Both the position numbers and the translations under genes were made by a program. DNA of 64,000 bases. It comes from Nymphaea colorata (taxonomy: Eukaryota > Streptophyta > Magnoliopsida > Nymphaeales > Nymphaeaceae). The stretch is taken from positions 26,058,131 through 26,122,130 of the forward strand of contig NC_045140.1 of the NCBI RefSeq assembly GCF_008831285.2, given 5' to 3'. Position 1 is the stretch's first letter. The number at the start of each line of letters is the position of its first letter. The notes beneath the pieces are model-generated. The model did no database searches. It had not been told where the DNA came from and worked only from the letters and a program-made list of their open reading frames with translations. This document shows, piece by piece, positions 11,986 through 26,250 of the stretch.

Positions 11986-14166
11986 ATGAGAGCAAGCCAG
12001 ACTCCCGGACAAGCCCTCATCCGATTGAATGCCTTGATATCCAAGCACGCACGCTCAGGCCAACACAGGGACGCCCTTCTCCTCTTCCACCATCTCAACT
12101 CCTTCCTCCAACTGAAGCCCGATCATTACACCCTTGCCAGCGCCCTCACCGCCTGCGCCAACCTCGCGGACGTCGCCGCAGGGGAACAACTCCATGCCCA
12201 CGTCACGGTCGCCGGTTTCCAGCGTTACTTACAAGTGGGCAACACTCTAATCGCTTTCTACGCTAAATCCGGTGACCTTCTGTCCGCGCGCCATGTGTTC
12301 GATGAAATTCCTTTCCGTGATGTCTTTTCTTGGACAACTCTCGTTGCTGCCCATGCTAAGTCTGGTGATGTTGAAGTTGCCCTTGGACTGTTGGAGGAAA
12401 TGCCTCAAAGGAACCTCGTGGCTTGGAATGGGTTGATTACGGGCTTTACTCAGAGCGGGCGACCTGAAGTTGCGTTGCAAGTGTTTAAGAGAATGCGGAA
12501 GACGGGCGTGAGTTGTGACCATTACACCTATGCTGGTCTGTTGAGCTTGTGTTCTTCCCAAGAATTTATTTGTTTAGGGAGGCAAATTCATGCTGTGGTG
12601 ATACCAACGGGGCTTCTGGCTAGAGCTTCTGTTGTTAATGCCATGTTGACTATGTACTTCGCTTGTGGGATGCTAGATGATGCTTGTGATATGTTTGTTG
12701 AATCCGTCGACATACATAATCAAGTAACTTTTAACGCTATGATAGCTGGATTAATTGGTACGTCAAAGTATTTGGAAGCCTTGGCTGTGTTCAAGGAGAT
12801 GCAAGAAGCATGTGTATTACCTACTGAATCAACTCTTGTTAGTATTCTTAGCGTGTGCTCTTTTAAGAACATGTTGAAATGTGGGATGCAAGTTCACGGT
12901 CATGTTGTTAAGATGGGCCTTGAAGATCATGTTATAGTGTGCAATGCTGCGATAAACATGTACTCGAACTGCTTAGACTTGCAAAGTGCACGGATGTTGT
13001 TTGAGATGTTGATTAACAGAGATTTAGTTTCATGGAACTCCATGATTGCAGGATATGGGCAGCAGAAGTTCTGGAAGGAAGCCATGGAGGTGTTCTTGAA
13101 GATGCTGAGGAGTGGAATAAGGCCAGATGAGTTCACATATGGAAGCATACTGGCTGGGTTTGTTGGCTTTGAGGCACAAAAATACGTAGAAATGGTTCAT
13201 GGCTTGGCATATAAAGATGGTCTCATATTGAATTCTCAAGTTTGCAACGCTTTGACTAGTACATATGTAAGATGTGGTGCAATCGATGATTGCTTGAAAC
13301 TCTTTAGTGACATGCCTGAGAGAAACTTAATCTCTTGGAATGTGATTATTTCTGCATATGTACAGAATGGATTAGTCATGGAAGCCTGGGATTGTTTCTA
13401 CAAGCTGCAGGAATCCAAGGTTCGTCCTAATTCCTATACACTCAGCATTATATTAAGCACGTGTGGGTGTATCTCGGCTCTTAGACAAGGGCAGCAAGTT
13501 CATGCCTATATTCTTAGATGTGGACTAGAATGGGAGACGTCGTTGGGGAATGCCCTCGTTACTATGTATGCCAAATGTGGATGCTTAAGTTGGTCAAGAG
13601 ATGTATTTTACAGATTGCGTCAAAAGGACGTCGTCTCTTGGAATGCCATGATTGCTGCTTATGCCCAACATGGGGAAGGAGAGGAGGCACTCGGTTGCTT
13701 TGAGACAATGGGACAGTTGGGAATCCTGTATGATCAAGTCACGTTCACTGTCATTCTCTCTGCTTGTAGTCATGCAGGTTTAGTTGATGATGGCTGTCGT
13801 ATTTTCTCCTCTATGATTAAGGATTATGGCTTGTCGCCCAGCCAAGATCACTACTCATGCATAATTGATCTCCTTGGACGAGCTGGAAATCTTGACGAAG
13901 CAAAGAGATTTATAAAGGGGATGCCCTTTGAAGCGGGTTCATATATCTGGTGGGCTCTATTAAGTGCTTGCAGAGCTCATGGGGATGTAAGGTTGGGAGA
14001 AATTGCAAGCAAATACCTTCTGCAGTTTGAACCAAACAACCCTGCGGTGTATGTCCTTTTATCTAATATACATGCATCAGCAGGGCAGTGGGAAGACGCA
14101 GCTCGTGTTAGAGATCTGATGAGAGAGAATGGAGTGGTGAAGGAGCCCGGACGTAGCTGGATTTGA
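11986..14166 (+). CDS. Pentatricopeptide repeat protein, PLS class, E subgroup
   Basis: A single uninterrupted exon encodes 726 aa of tandem ~31-36-residue helical repeats of the P-L-S type, with typical blocks such as VVSWNAMIAAYAQHGEGEEAL and LLSACRAHGDVRLGE. It ends in an E-type tail closing at PGRSWI with no E+ or DYW domain. Such proteins bind organelle transcripts one repeat per base and usually specify C-to-U editing or processing sites in plastids or mitochondria. Repeat order and the abrupt end resemble the Arabidopsis At3g49740 group. The open frame extends upstream to a GTG at 11893, but no in-frame ATG exists before 11986 (G at -3), so this start is chosen. The N-terminus (MRASQTPGQAL) is a weak targeting peptide, so the organelle is undecided. 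The intronless structure is normal for the family. Confidence 0.92.
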   Translation: MRASQTPGQALIRLNALISKHARSGQHRDALLLFHHLNSFLQLKPDHYTLASALTACANLADVAAGEQLHAHVTVAGFQRYLQVGNTLIAFYAKSGDLLSARHVFDEIPFRDVFSWTTLVAAHAKSGDVEVALGLLEEMPQRNLVAWNGLITGFTQSGRPEVALQVFKRMRKTGVSCDHYTYAGLLSLCSSQEFICLGRQIHAVVIPTGLLARASVVNAMLTMYFACGMLDDACDMFVESVDIHNQVTFNAMIAGLIGTSKYLEALAVFKEMQEACVLPTESTLVSILSVCSFKNMLKCGMQVHGHVVKMGLEDHVIVCNAAINMYSNCLDLQSARMLFEMLINRDLVSWNSMIAGYGQQKFWKEAMEVFLKMLRSGIRPDEFTYGSILAGFVGFEAQKYVEMVHGLAYKDGLILNSQVCNALTSTYVRCGAIDDCLKLFSDMPERNLISWNVIISAYVQNGLVMEAWDCFYKLQESKVRPNSYTLSIILSTCGCISALRQGQQVHAYILRCGLEWETSLGNALVTMYAKCGCLSWSRDVFYRLRQKDVVSWNAMIAAYAQHGEGEEALGCFETMGQLGILYDQVTFTVILSACSHAGLVDDGCRIFSSMIKDYGLSPSQDHYSCIIDLLGRAGNLDEAKRFIKGMPFEAGSYIWWALLSACRAHGDVRLGEIASKYLLQFEPNNPAVYVLLSNIHASAGQWEDAARVRDLMRENGVVKEPGRSWI

Positions 14167-16192
14167 ATAGGGGGGCCTCTATTGTGGAAAGCAGCCCCGG
14201 CAGTTCTCATTCACTACCGTCCCCAAAAAATTCAATAATGAAAACGAGCCATAATCTAGAACTTCAATACCAGAAGCTAAATAGAATACGGATAGCTCTG
14301 ATTTGTCACCTCTTTACTCTAATCACGGAAACTATTAATTGGAAAGGTTGCAAGAATTGCTAGCACTATGAATGTCGATACATGCAAGGGATATTGAATA
14401 TGACCATTATCGGATCTCACTAATGCTCATGGCAAGAATAAACTCTAACGCAGCTACTATCATCGGTACCATCATCCGGAATATTCTTAAACTCCTTAAT
14501 CATGATGATATATTCCCAGCAACGGCGTTTATCTGTGCCCATTGTTGTACCATTTGTATTTATTGTTGGATTCTTTGAACCTTGTAACTCTTGAATAGTC
14601 TTGCCTGTACTATTCATGCACCAACATGATGGTGGCTCGATACAAAGAAAGAAATTTCTACCCAGCGTATCTCCGGCATGCCTTTGTCATAGAAATTGAA
14701 AGAAACTTACGTATTGACTAGCATCCCGTTCTTGGACCACTTGGTTTGGTTTTTTGTCAGGCCTGTCCACTGGCCTATTCACGTCCTATTGCTGCTCATA
14801 AATAGTCACGGTCGTGTTCAGTTCATATTACCTCTCGATCCTGGTCCCAAAGTTCAAGACATATTAGAAATAAGTGGGTTTGACCGACTGCCGTGTCTTC
14901 TGTAGAGTGGCCTTGGAATATAGGAGAGACGAGGATTGAATAACCGCAAGCATGTGGCATTATGCTTAACAAGTTACAGAACAAGCCAGATTAAGTTTTT
15001 GGAATAATCCTACATCAAACACAAAAAATGAGCGTTCCGGCTACGCTGGTTACAGTTGAAGGCCAGAAAAAATTCAAAATCAAGCTAGAGAATGTCCTGC
15101 CAATATTTTTAACTGTAAGCCAGACGTTGCTGCCTGCTAGGCATGATGACCGGATGACATGATCGGCCATAAAATCAGTCGGTCGAATGGTGTAAGATTA
15201 AGATTATCTTAATGTTTAATTATCTAACCAAACACAGTGTGAACATAAGTTTGCCTATGGAAAGACTGCAACCCACAAGTTAACGTTATCCTTCAGGTGG
15301 ATTAAAAACCACGGCCTCCTAGATGTAGTAGGGAGAACTAGTGATATGCTCCTTCTAAATAATAACTGATAGAAAGGTGGCTTGTGCAGATTCTTCCTGA
15401 ATTAGAATGTGGAACTGGAATAACAATTTTCAGTAGGATGTTATGCTGCTACAACCAGCTTTGTGGAAAACAAGAGTGCCAATATTAACTGCCATATTCC
15501 AAAATGAGATTTGATGGTGGAAAGAAATCATTGTCATCTATACCTAAGAGTAATTGAAGGAATTTATTTCCTTGTTCAGCCTCGACGACGCTTTGAAAGC
15601 CATCTGCTAGATAATTTTTTGAAGAAAAGAGAATCACTGATTAAACCTTAGCGACATCTCACTCAGTGAATAACAACAATTTCCTAGGGAAAAAGAAGGG
15701 ATATTTCCCAATGAAAATAATGCTTAAATTTTAATTATTGAATATACAATAACCTTTTGAAATTATCTGAAGAAACCCACAGAATTATGACAATGTTAGT
15801 AATGCAATAGTTTGGCAAAAACCATGATATTTTTATATGTCATAACCTTTGATGATTTCTTCTTTTCAAAATTGCACATATAACTGCAGAATGTTAGAAA
15901 AATGGTCCTTATTTGCGACGGCATAACCATTTTTCATTGGAAGAGCAAAGCCCTATCCATTCATCCTTATTTCTTTGGTTCATTTTTTATCTTATTTAAC
16001 AACTTGGTCTACTCCCACACTGGGCTTGGGCCTCCATCCATGGATCCCAACTCTTCTGTCGTAGTTTTGGTTTCAATTTAAAAAGACTACAAACCAGGGC
16101 AACCAACTACTTAACAACCTCTTTTATAAGTTCTCTAAGATCTCAATCCAAAAAATAAGATTCCAACCCAAAAAAGCTAATAATCAAGACAA
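14167..16192. other. Intergenic, 3' flank of the PPR gene
   Basis: No coding sequence or structured element was recognised. The first few hundred bases are likely PPR 3' untranslated region. Degenerate relatives of the downstream 48-bp repeat begin near 16099. Confidence 0.5.
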
Positions 16193-16387
16193 CCAATCAA
16201 TTGACAACCATTTTTAGAAGTCCTCTAAGATTCTTCACAATCAATCAATTGACAACTATTTTTAGAAGTCCTCTAAGATTCCTCCCAATCAATCAATTGA
16301 CAACCATTTTTAGAAGTCCTTTGAGATTCCTCTCAATCAATCAATTGACAACCATTTTTAGAAGTCCTCTAAGATTCCTCACAATCT
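16193..16387. repeat. 48-bp minisatellite, four copies
   Basis: Four head-to-tail copies of a 48-bp unit (core GACAACCATTTTTAGAAGTC followed by CTCTAAGATTCCTC and AATCAATCAATT) differ by only a few substitutions. A more degenerate copy precedes them at 16099-16190. Because 48 is divisible by three, the array reads as a spurious 16-residue repeat. It has no start context or flanking coding sequence and is not a gene. Confidence 0.95.
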
Positions 16388-18057
<1,670 letters not shown>

Positions 18058-21000
18058 TTAAATTAGAAGCTGGTTTATTTTATTGTGATCGAACTTGCTG
18101 GTTAGGGAATATTTGGATCATCGGGCTGCGCAAGTGGAGCGTTGGCGATGGAAAGAGAGGATCAAAATGGTTGATGGGGTCACTTTTGGAGAACATCGAT
18201 GCACTCAATGGCGTGGCCTGAAACATGAGCATGTGCCTGTGCATCTGCAGAAGCTCCATGTTTTTTCTAGGCCAACAATCATGGCGGCCCCTAAGTTGGG
18301 AGACTTGTGCGCCATTAATTTAAGCAAGATATCACAATCATGCTCCAAAAAGACGGCCAACCAGAGCATGCCTTGCAAGAGAAAAGATGCACTTGTACAT
18401 TAAAAAGGATGCTGCTTTATTAATTATAAAAGAAGGAAAACAATGGCTGCCCACAATGAAAGCCAAACTCAATCATAAATCTACCTATCATGCCTCAGTA
18501 CAAGCTCACGTGGCCTGAGGACCATGGGATCTAATAAGGTTATAACTCATAAAGCATTGCTTTCTGTCAGGCTTCAATTTTTTTCTTTTCTCCTTCTGAG
18601 ATGGTAACGTTTAACTGGATCCTTGAATACTGAGAAAAGGCAAGTCTTCTCAACTTAGCATGATAATGTTACAGTTAGGCATGACAAACAAGGCCTCCAA
18701 ATGCATGTGCACGTACGTCTATAATAAAAATACTTGTAATTAATGCAAGGAGGACTAAAGTTTTTACATTCGTTCTAGGATAAGAAGAACCAAGGATGTT
18801 AAAACATGACATATTTGAAGTTCATAAATCTAATGGTGATCAGATTACTTGAAAGTTTCTCTTGCCCTTCGAATGAAAAGCAGATCAAACTTGGAATCAC
18901 ACCAAAATTGCACATGATAAGCTTTGGGTAGCCTGATTTTTTTGTTCCTTCCTTTAAGTTTAGTTCATCGTTTACTTGCTCCATCTGCAATTCATGGCTG
19001 TTTCTACTAGCAAAGTCCTCCCTGGTGGGCTGGTGAAAGCTTGGTCCGAAGTTCTATTTACATGAGTGCTACTCTTCCAGACTGCAAATGGTGACAACTG
19101 CTATTTTTGAATTGAATTAAATAACTATAAGTTTACCCAGGTTCCAAAGTAGTCGTAAAGCCTGAGGTTAAGGAGTGGGGCTTCGGCCTCTTTTGGGTAT
19201 CTCTCCCTATTTCTATTAGAGAAGGCATTGTTAGAGCTAATGTTTTTGAGTTGCAATTAGTTTATCACAAGAATCATTTAGAGAGCGAAAGTACATCAGT
19301 GAGGTGCGGTATTGCACATGCGTTTGAGCACGATGACCACCAATTGCACTCATTTTGTCATCCATTATGCTGAGGCTGGGCTCACAGTTGGGATGTAGAT
19401 GATTTTGATGGATTCAGGTTCAACCTAACATTTGCTTGACTCCACTTAATGTGATTATTTTATGATTGAATTTAAATTCAAACCTTATTTTTCAAAACCA
19501 AATATGGATCTGATTAGCATAAGACATGACATTTACATGTAATTATTAGGTCAGATCCTTATCAGATCACAGAACTATATGTTTGGATCCAAATTCATTA
19601 AGTAATGAGACCCAAATTTCTTCACCAGGACAAACTGAATAATCAAAAATTGGATCTGCAAACAGGAATTGTGCATCATTGGTGTCATAATCGACAGCCT
19701 CAACTATTGCAGTTCAATGTTAGAATCTGATAGAGATGGTGCCAAAGCATGTCCTCACTCAAGGCGCGTTGGCAAAACGCTGAAGTGGATTCTCTCTCTC
19801 TCGAGAAAGCGATTGATGTTTGTTTCTCAAGAGCAACAGAGGAGTTACTTTTTCTCTCACACCTTTTTGCATGAAAAGCAATGGCATCCAAACACTGTTC
19901 TCCACATTTTCCAGACAAAATAAATAAAAAAAAATTTGCTTTCCGAGGTGAGAAAACATTTCCCAGGAGCTCGAAGATGCAATTTCTGGCTCTGCTACCC
20001 GCAGAAGAAAGCAGAATAAAAAATATCGACGATGCTATCATGTTCAACAACAGAGCAAGATTTGGAAGGGAAGAAGATGATGACATTTTGGAAAAGAGTG
20101 CTACTTTTTCACATGTGACAATGTTACCTTCATCTAATTGTATAAATGGGGACACCAAATTCAATAAATGATATACTCTGATGATCTCTCCCATTCAACA
20201 GGCCTTAGCTGGAAACTATCTGTACTTTTTATGAAGGACAATTTTGTGGCACTGTTTCACTGTTTGGTAGTTTTCTTTGGGATATGAAACAGGAGAGTGC
20301 AATTATGTTGGCCCAGAAACCAATGCACACAGGGCCTTGTAGTTTGAACTTTGAACAAGCGGCAGACCAACACTGATAAAGCAAGGACTTCGGCATCCAG
20401 TGAAAAGAAATGCCAGAAATTGATTCCAAGGACGTGAAGCGCATGGCTTAGTAAGTTGCAGTGGAATATTTTCTTCTTCATAATCCTAATCCGGATATTG
20501 TGACCATTTTGGTGTTTGTGGCTTTTGTGGATTATGGTGTGATTCTCTCCTATATATCTCACTAGCATGTTTGAAGGTGGGATTTGTTGGCATGGATTCT
20601 TAATCAGTAAAGAAGAAAATTGGAATTTTCTTGTATAAATTCATGAAAACAATTTAAAATCGTTTTTACAACTAATGGGGGTAGTACTAGAAGAATGACC
20701 ATGCATGACAGAGATTCTTTTAACAACCAAAAGAAAGAGCTTACCCCTATGGTATAGGTTCTCTGATTAGAAAAATGGGGAAAGAGAATCCGTGAAAAAA
20801 AATTGAGTACATATTTGTCAAAAAATAAAAAATGAACAGTTACCCCTTTTTTTTTGTTTGTTGCAATTTCTTACTAGACATGAGATCCCGGGATATCGCA
20901 GCGTGGGGAAACAAGAATGCTCGCTCTCTTCCTTTTTTCCTTTTTCTTTCTGGAAAGAAACTCAACAACATTGAAGGAGTTCTTTACTGAAGATTTTAAT

Positions 21001-21332
21001 CTTCATTTTTTCGTCATCTTCAATTGCCACAGATAGAATACTGATTACAACAAGTTCTAGCAAACTCTGGCGACATTTGGTAGTCTTAACATATCTTAAG
21101 TAAAAACAATATTGTTTGATTCAATACATGGAGAAATTGCACCCAAATCAAAAGGCTTAATCATATTCTAGGTTCATAAAGCCCAGTTGCTAATGAAATT
21201 ATACAAAGTTGACAACAATAAAACTCGAAACGTAGATGTTGGGTTAACAATGGAAGTCCGACTTCATGACATAAAGTAAAATAATGCTTCTCTCTTTGCC
21301 CTAAGAGGGTTAATGAAGCTGATGGGGATGAG

Positions 21333-21369
<37 letters not shown>

Positions 21370-21703
21370 GTTTTTGATATAAGCCAAAATGTGCTAGTAA
21401 AGGGGCTTGTGGCACCAAACAGCTGGGCGTATTATTCACCCCAAACATTGGACAACCTGCCCAAGAGGAACAAGATAGGCGATTCTTGGAGGACCAAGGC
21501 AGGCAGGGAGATCTTGCAGGTTGAGTGCTCTACATGAACACATGAATAAAGCGAGGCCCTTGAAGAGATAGGGCAACACATTGCATCACAAAGGGAATCA
21601 GGACAAGCAAGACAGAGGGGAAAGGACCTAAGCTTTTCTTTTCAAGGGTGACATCTTCAAAGGAAGCGACAAATGGCTTGGGAGGAGTGTTGAGTATGGA
21701 GGA
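18058..21703. other. Intergenic, nothing recognised
   Basis: Roughly 3.6 kb with no supported gene. It includes a (TC)n microsatellite at 21333-21369. Open frames on both strands around 19.7-20.6 kb and 21.2-21.5 kb have random-looking composition and no splice-compatible partners. Confidence 0.5.
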
Positions 21704-21926
21704 AACACAGGTCTCTGTTGAAGTGCCATGTGAATTGGGGCCACCCTTTGGCCATGGTGGTACAGCATTGCAAAATATATCTTGACATAAGCTAAGTTAC
21801 TCAAACTCTGTAAACACAGGTTTCTGTTGAAGTGCCATGTGAATTGGGGCCACCCTTTGGCCATGATGGTACAGCATTGCAAAATAGACATGTATTTTGA
21901 CATGAGCTAAGTTTCTCAAACTCTTT
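21704..21926. repeat. 109-bp tandem duplication
   Basis: Copy 1 (21704-21812) and copy 2 (from 21813) both read AACACAGGT-TCTGTTGAAG, then GGCCACCCTTTGGCCATG and CTCAAACTCT. They are nearly identical apart from a few substitutions and a ~10-bp insertion in copy 2, so the duplication is recent. It is not coding. Confidence 0.92.
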
Positions 21927-23839
21927 ATGGCTCCATCTTATCTTATCTTCTTCTTTTTTTTATCTGAATTGAAGCAGTAGATCACTCTTTGTGACATTAA
22001 TGGATAGGCAGTAACCAACTTTTTGGTACCATGCCCATGTTCAGCAAAGTTCATGGACAAATGTTAAATCCATTTTTTCTGTCTCTACTTCTCCCGACCA
22101 AAGGCTGTTGTTGTACCTGAAAAGCGAAAATGTTACATACTTTTGTTCGTATTTTGCTTTTTATCTTGATTTCTGTGGTTCCTTCTTGCTATTGAAATTT
22201 TTATCAGAGAAACTCTAAACCCTGGCTGTACATTGGTAAAAGAACCTCAAGGTTGGTTCTTTTCTTCCTAACTTGTTCAACAGGAGTTGCTTTCGACTTT
22301 GCAGGAAGCAGTATTGTCTAGGTCTGAAATCACGCACATTTGCAGGCAGTTTTGATTATGTATTTGTTTCTTTTGCTTTTAGAACCTGAAAGATCATCAA
22401 GATTATTTAACTTGTTGAGGAAAACCTTGCTTCTCAAAGCATGATGACTTCTTTCCTGTTGAGATCTTGTTGGGACCGATCATGCATGAGTCGTGACACT
22501 GAACCCCCACCAACTGTGCAGAAATAGATAATAATCTGCATTATGCGACCTTTCCAGGACTCCCACTGATCTTCACATCTCTCAAAATTTGGCAATCGCA
22601 CAAAAATCAGAAAGAAAGCAAAAATTGAGACTCTTGTCTAAAGCTAGCAGGAAAAGGAAAAAGGAACTTTTGGGTCAATCTTTGATCTATCTGTCAAGTA
22701 GTCAGGCTTTGTCCAATATTGTCAAATAAAGATAAAAAAGAAAGAAAACAAAAGAAAAAAAACAACTTTAATGTGGCAAACTTTTAAGGTTAGTATGAAA
22801 AAAAGAAATCCTAACCAATTTCCTTTGACTGAATTGATTTGGTAGTGTCTAGAAAAATAAAACTGGTTTGGCCAATCTAATGAGGCAAAATGGTTAGATA
22901 TACTTTTGGTTTCACCATGTTCAAAGTTTGAACCCTGATTCAGATACAAACCATTAAAACCCATGTGTCTGACCTTCTCCATTCCCAACTCATTTATGAC
23001 AAAAAAAATTATAGCAGGAGCCAGCAATTGACATGTCACAAGAGAAAGCTCCACATGAGGAGCCCTCTTGCACCATGATGTGACAAATGCACAAAGTTTG
23101 CATCAAAGCTGCTGTCCATGGTTCACTTTTGTCACTCAAACAAGTTAAGGACCAACTTGAGGCCTTTCCTCTCCACATCTAAAACCCAACAACTTAGACA
23201 TCAGATACTCATCTTCCCACAAAACAAAGGTGTTTTTGAGTCTGAAATGGAACTTTTTGGGGACTAAAGAATGTGAAAAGACCTGTAGTATTTCATGTTA
23301 AGTGGGGAGTATAATAATAGCTTGGAGTTAGTGGGGGGAGAGAATGAAGATGATTCTTTTTCTTGATGAAAAGAAAAGTGGTGGGGAATGAAGATGAGGC
23401 CCATTGAAGACTCAGAAGCCAAAGAAAAGAGTTGATCAGCTTTTTGATAATTAGATGTCATAATAAGTACAGAGAAAAGAGAATGGGACTGGGCATTTGT
23501 GCAATTAAATGCTTATCAAATCTACCTTGCCATTCACTGAATGTAGTGCCAAACATAGCCCTTTGAGTTGTTAGACCATCAATTATTATAGAATCCACAA
23601 AATTGTTAATATCCTGGAAACTTCAAGGCACAGAAAAGTCACTTTTTTGAAAGCTTTTGAGAGGAAATGATGTTGAGTGGGGGATATTGACAATGTTGTA
23701 AATGTGGGTTTCAGAGCCTTCTATATATATAAAAAAAAAACTTACAAATTTAAAATATTTTTTTCATTAATATATTGGCTGATAATCAAGAGTAATGGTT
23801 GCATTTTTTGCCTAAGTGAGGTCAATAAAATAATGGGGT
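21927..23839. other. Intergenic, nothing recognised
   Basis: AT-rich DNA with polypurine patches near 22740-22770. No gene, RNA or element is supported. Confidence 0.5.
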
Positions 23840-24262
23840 TGACGAGTCATTTGCTTAACGAGTCGAGCTCGAGTTCATAAGTCGAGTCAAATAATGACTT
23901 CGAGTTCAACAAGTAATTGTCGAGTCGAGGTCGAGCCTTAGTCAAGTTTGTCGAGCTTTAATCAAGTCGATATATTCAAACGAGTTTACGAGTTTGTCGA
24001 GCGTTAATTGAATAGAGCTCGAGTTCAACATGTAAAGATGAATATCAATACTATTCAAACGAGTTTGTCGAGTCTTAATCAAGTCGAGCTCGATGTCAAC
24101 ACGTAACGATGAATATCAATTCTATTCAGACGAGTTTGTCGAGCTTTAATCGAATCGAGCTTGAGCTGCTTCCGTCGAGCTATTCTCGAGCCGAATCGAA
24201 CTTGAGGTTTCATTGGTCGAGCCGAGCTCGAGCTAACTCAGCTTGACTCGTGTCCACCCTAT
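23840..24262. repeat. Degenerate GAGCTCGAG-type repeat block
   Basis: Motifs such as CGAGTCGAGCTCGAGTTCA, GAGTTTGTCGAGC and TTAATCAAGTCGAG recur about every 70-80 bp. Three units share the order ATTCAAACGAGTTTGTCGAG, then a CGAGCTCGA box, then GATGAATATCAAT. The right edge ends GACTCGTGTCCACCCTAT. Sequences of this look, ending near a GTNCACCCCTA motif, are dispersed in many plant genomes. I infer a decayed non-autonomous element but cannot assign a class. Confidence 0.7.
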
Positions 24263-25889
24263 AGGTTTCTAACAAAAGTTTACTATATTTGACGATTTTC
24301 AAATGTTTAATCATTTGGCAACATCTAATAAAAAAGATTTTTACTCAACTTTTTCAAAATTTAGCATTAAAATAAAAAAAAAACCTCTAAATCACTTCGT
24401 ACGGTCGCCATTCTTTCATGTTATGCACCGACACATGAATGGGAACATATCAATAGATATGTTGGGTAAGTGGAAGACCGAAGTGGCACTCCCTTAAAAG
24501 CAAAGCCCAACTCAAAAGAGTGCATTGAGGGGCAGGCTGGGTCACGATGCCTAACATTATCAATTTAATTAACCAACTACTAATCCCTAATATCAGCAAC
24601 TTAATCATAAGGTTTATCTTGTTAACTTAAGTTAACTGTAATTAATGTCATTGATTTATGATATGAATGAAACATTCTTAGTACCTTGAGAGGATGAGGG
24701 AAGGGTGGATACTTCGGCTCTCAACTAGACTTCATGCAGGCGCAGCGAGTTAAAATGGAGGTTACTTGAAGATGATTGGACGGGGTGGGCTCGGCCCTGT
24801 CGCAGATGGGTCCGTAGATGGCTGGGACTTGGTTGCGTGCAGTGGCTCGTCCAAGCCCGAGACATGTCTTTACTTTGACCGACTCGGACAGGTTCGGTAT
24901 TGATGGAATGGGAGCCTGGCCGAGTCAGTAGGCTACCTAGGGCTTGTTGGCGTGGGGATAATTAAAGTTGACTGTATTGGACGAGATTAACCTTTGACTT
25001 TTTTGTGAGGAAATTGGCCGATTTGGCTTTTAGTAAAATCTGACGAATGACAGCTCCTTTTGCGTCCCCGATTAGCGGCTGGATGGCCACTTCGTAATTA
25101 TCGGTTTTGTCAAGGGTGTTCAGAAGGACTGGACCTTGCGTGAGTATCGGCATGATGGCTGCCCTTCTCCCACATCAGAGTCATCACTTAATAACACGTG
25201 AAAAGACCAAATCACCCTCTATGGATCGTTCGAACGGCGAGCACGAGCCCGGATCATGGAGTGGTCGCTAGGTCGAATCCTTCGAGTCAAAGGTTCGGTC
25301 ACCACCTGGGCTAAATGTCGGCCTATAGGCTAGGTTCGGTAGAACTTGAAGTTTTTAGCCAATCTTGTTATTACACTCCCTAGATTCACTAATAGCAACT
25401 GGGTCAAGTTTGAATGTCATTGGCTCGACTAGGCTTTGATTTGACTTAGTAACTACGGGTCCAATCAATTGTTGTTCATGGGCTCATCATCTACACAAGC
25501 AATTCAGAGTCTTGGGACTTCCAAATCCGTAATATGATGTGCCCTGTCAACATCTTGATAGGATTATAGCTCCTCATGTAAGTCCAAGTTGTATTGATTT
25601 GAGAATATATTGAATCAAGCTTAAAAAGTCTTGATTTAGAATTAATAACTTCTCTCAATCTCTCTTTTTTAAAAAAAAATTTATATTGAAGAAATCAAAA
25701 GTCCCTTGATAAAGATCAACTAAGTAGCATACACCTGTCATCATTAACAGCTGTGAACAACTCCTTGCTTTTGAATCTTGTTTGTTCGTCAAGGCTTCAC
25801 ATGTATGTTAATGGAACTGTTTCATTAGATTAATTCTTACTAACCATGAGTTAATTATGTTAAACTGCTTTTCTATCAACGCACATGAA
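24263..25889. other. Intergenic, possible old transposon debris
   Basis: About 24.5-25.5 kb is locally richer in GC (for example GGGTGGGCTCGGCCC near 24784) than its surroundings, which suggests inserted DNA. No LTR, primer-binding site or retroelement domain could be recognised. Confidence 0.35.
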
Positions 25890-26250
25890 AACATTTCTAC
25901 CAACCGGGGCCCTCCCTTCACCACCTCCATGAATATAGTCTATAGGGTTCATAACTACTCTTCTTATTATAGGACACTTACTTAGCCAGCATTTAGATCT
26001 GATTCTACCTAAACTTGTCCGATTATTGTTGCGCAGTTTTTGGATATCGAACAAAACTCTTTAGATGGTAATCTTAATGTGGCCGATTTACCCTCTTTTG
26101 CAATCAATTTGCTTATAGTACCTCTTGCTGCTCTAGTTAATTGTCCACCAATGGTTTCAAAGTGTTATTTCTATGTTATGTATGGCGGTGCTTAAAGGAA
26201 AGACATAATTGAAGTAGATTCTTCTTTTTATCAATCAAAACCCAAACAAA
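25890..26250 (-). pseudogene. rpl2: Plastid rpl2 fragment in nuclear DNA (NUPT)
   Basis: The minus strand matches the chloroplast gene for ribosomal protein L2. The stretch around 26185-26100 encodes IHNIEITL then GGQL-RAA and [11 protein letters not shown]. The stretch 26050-25900 encodes KSLGR-like text, then [15 protein letters not shown], the invariant C-terminal L2 signature. Many substitutions and in-frame stops are present, and similarity ends just after GGEGRAP-GRN near 25893. To the right it continues to about 26250 (GAAGTAGATTCTTCTTTTT). It is therefore an old, broken insertion of plastid DNA, not a working gene. An origin through plastid DNA already in the mitochondrion cannot be excluded. 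Confidence 0.88.

Noticed and set aside
11838-12266. 142-codon frame overlapping the start of the PPR gene
   Set aside because: It is a shadow of the PPR reading frame in another frame; its proline/arginine-rich text reflects the GC-rich PPR 5' end.
19700-20194. 164-codon minus-strand open frame
   Set aside because: The composition is serine- and leucine-rich without recognisable domains, and overlapping frames on the other strand are equally open. Most likely chance.
21628-21903. 91-codon minus-strand frame
   Set aside because: The apparent internal peptide repeat is simply the 109-bp tandem DNA duplication read in one frame.
24263-25889. LTR retrotransposon
   Set aside because: The local base composition differs, but no terminal repeats, primer-binding site, polypurine tract or gag/pol motif could be seen.
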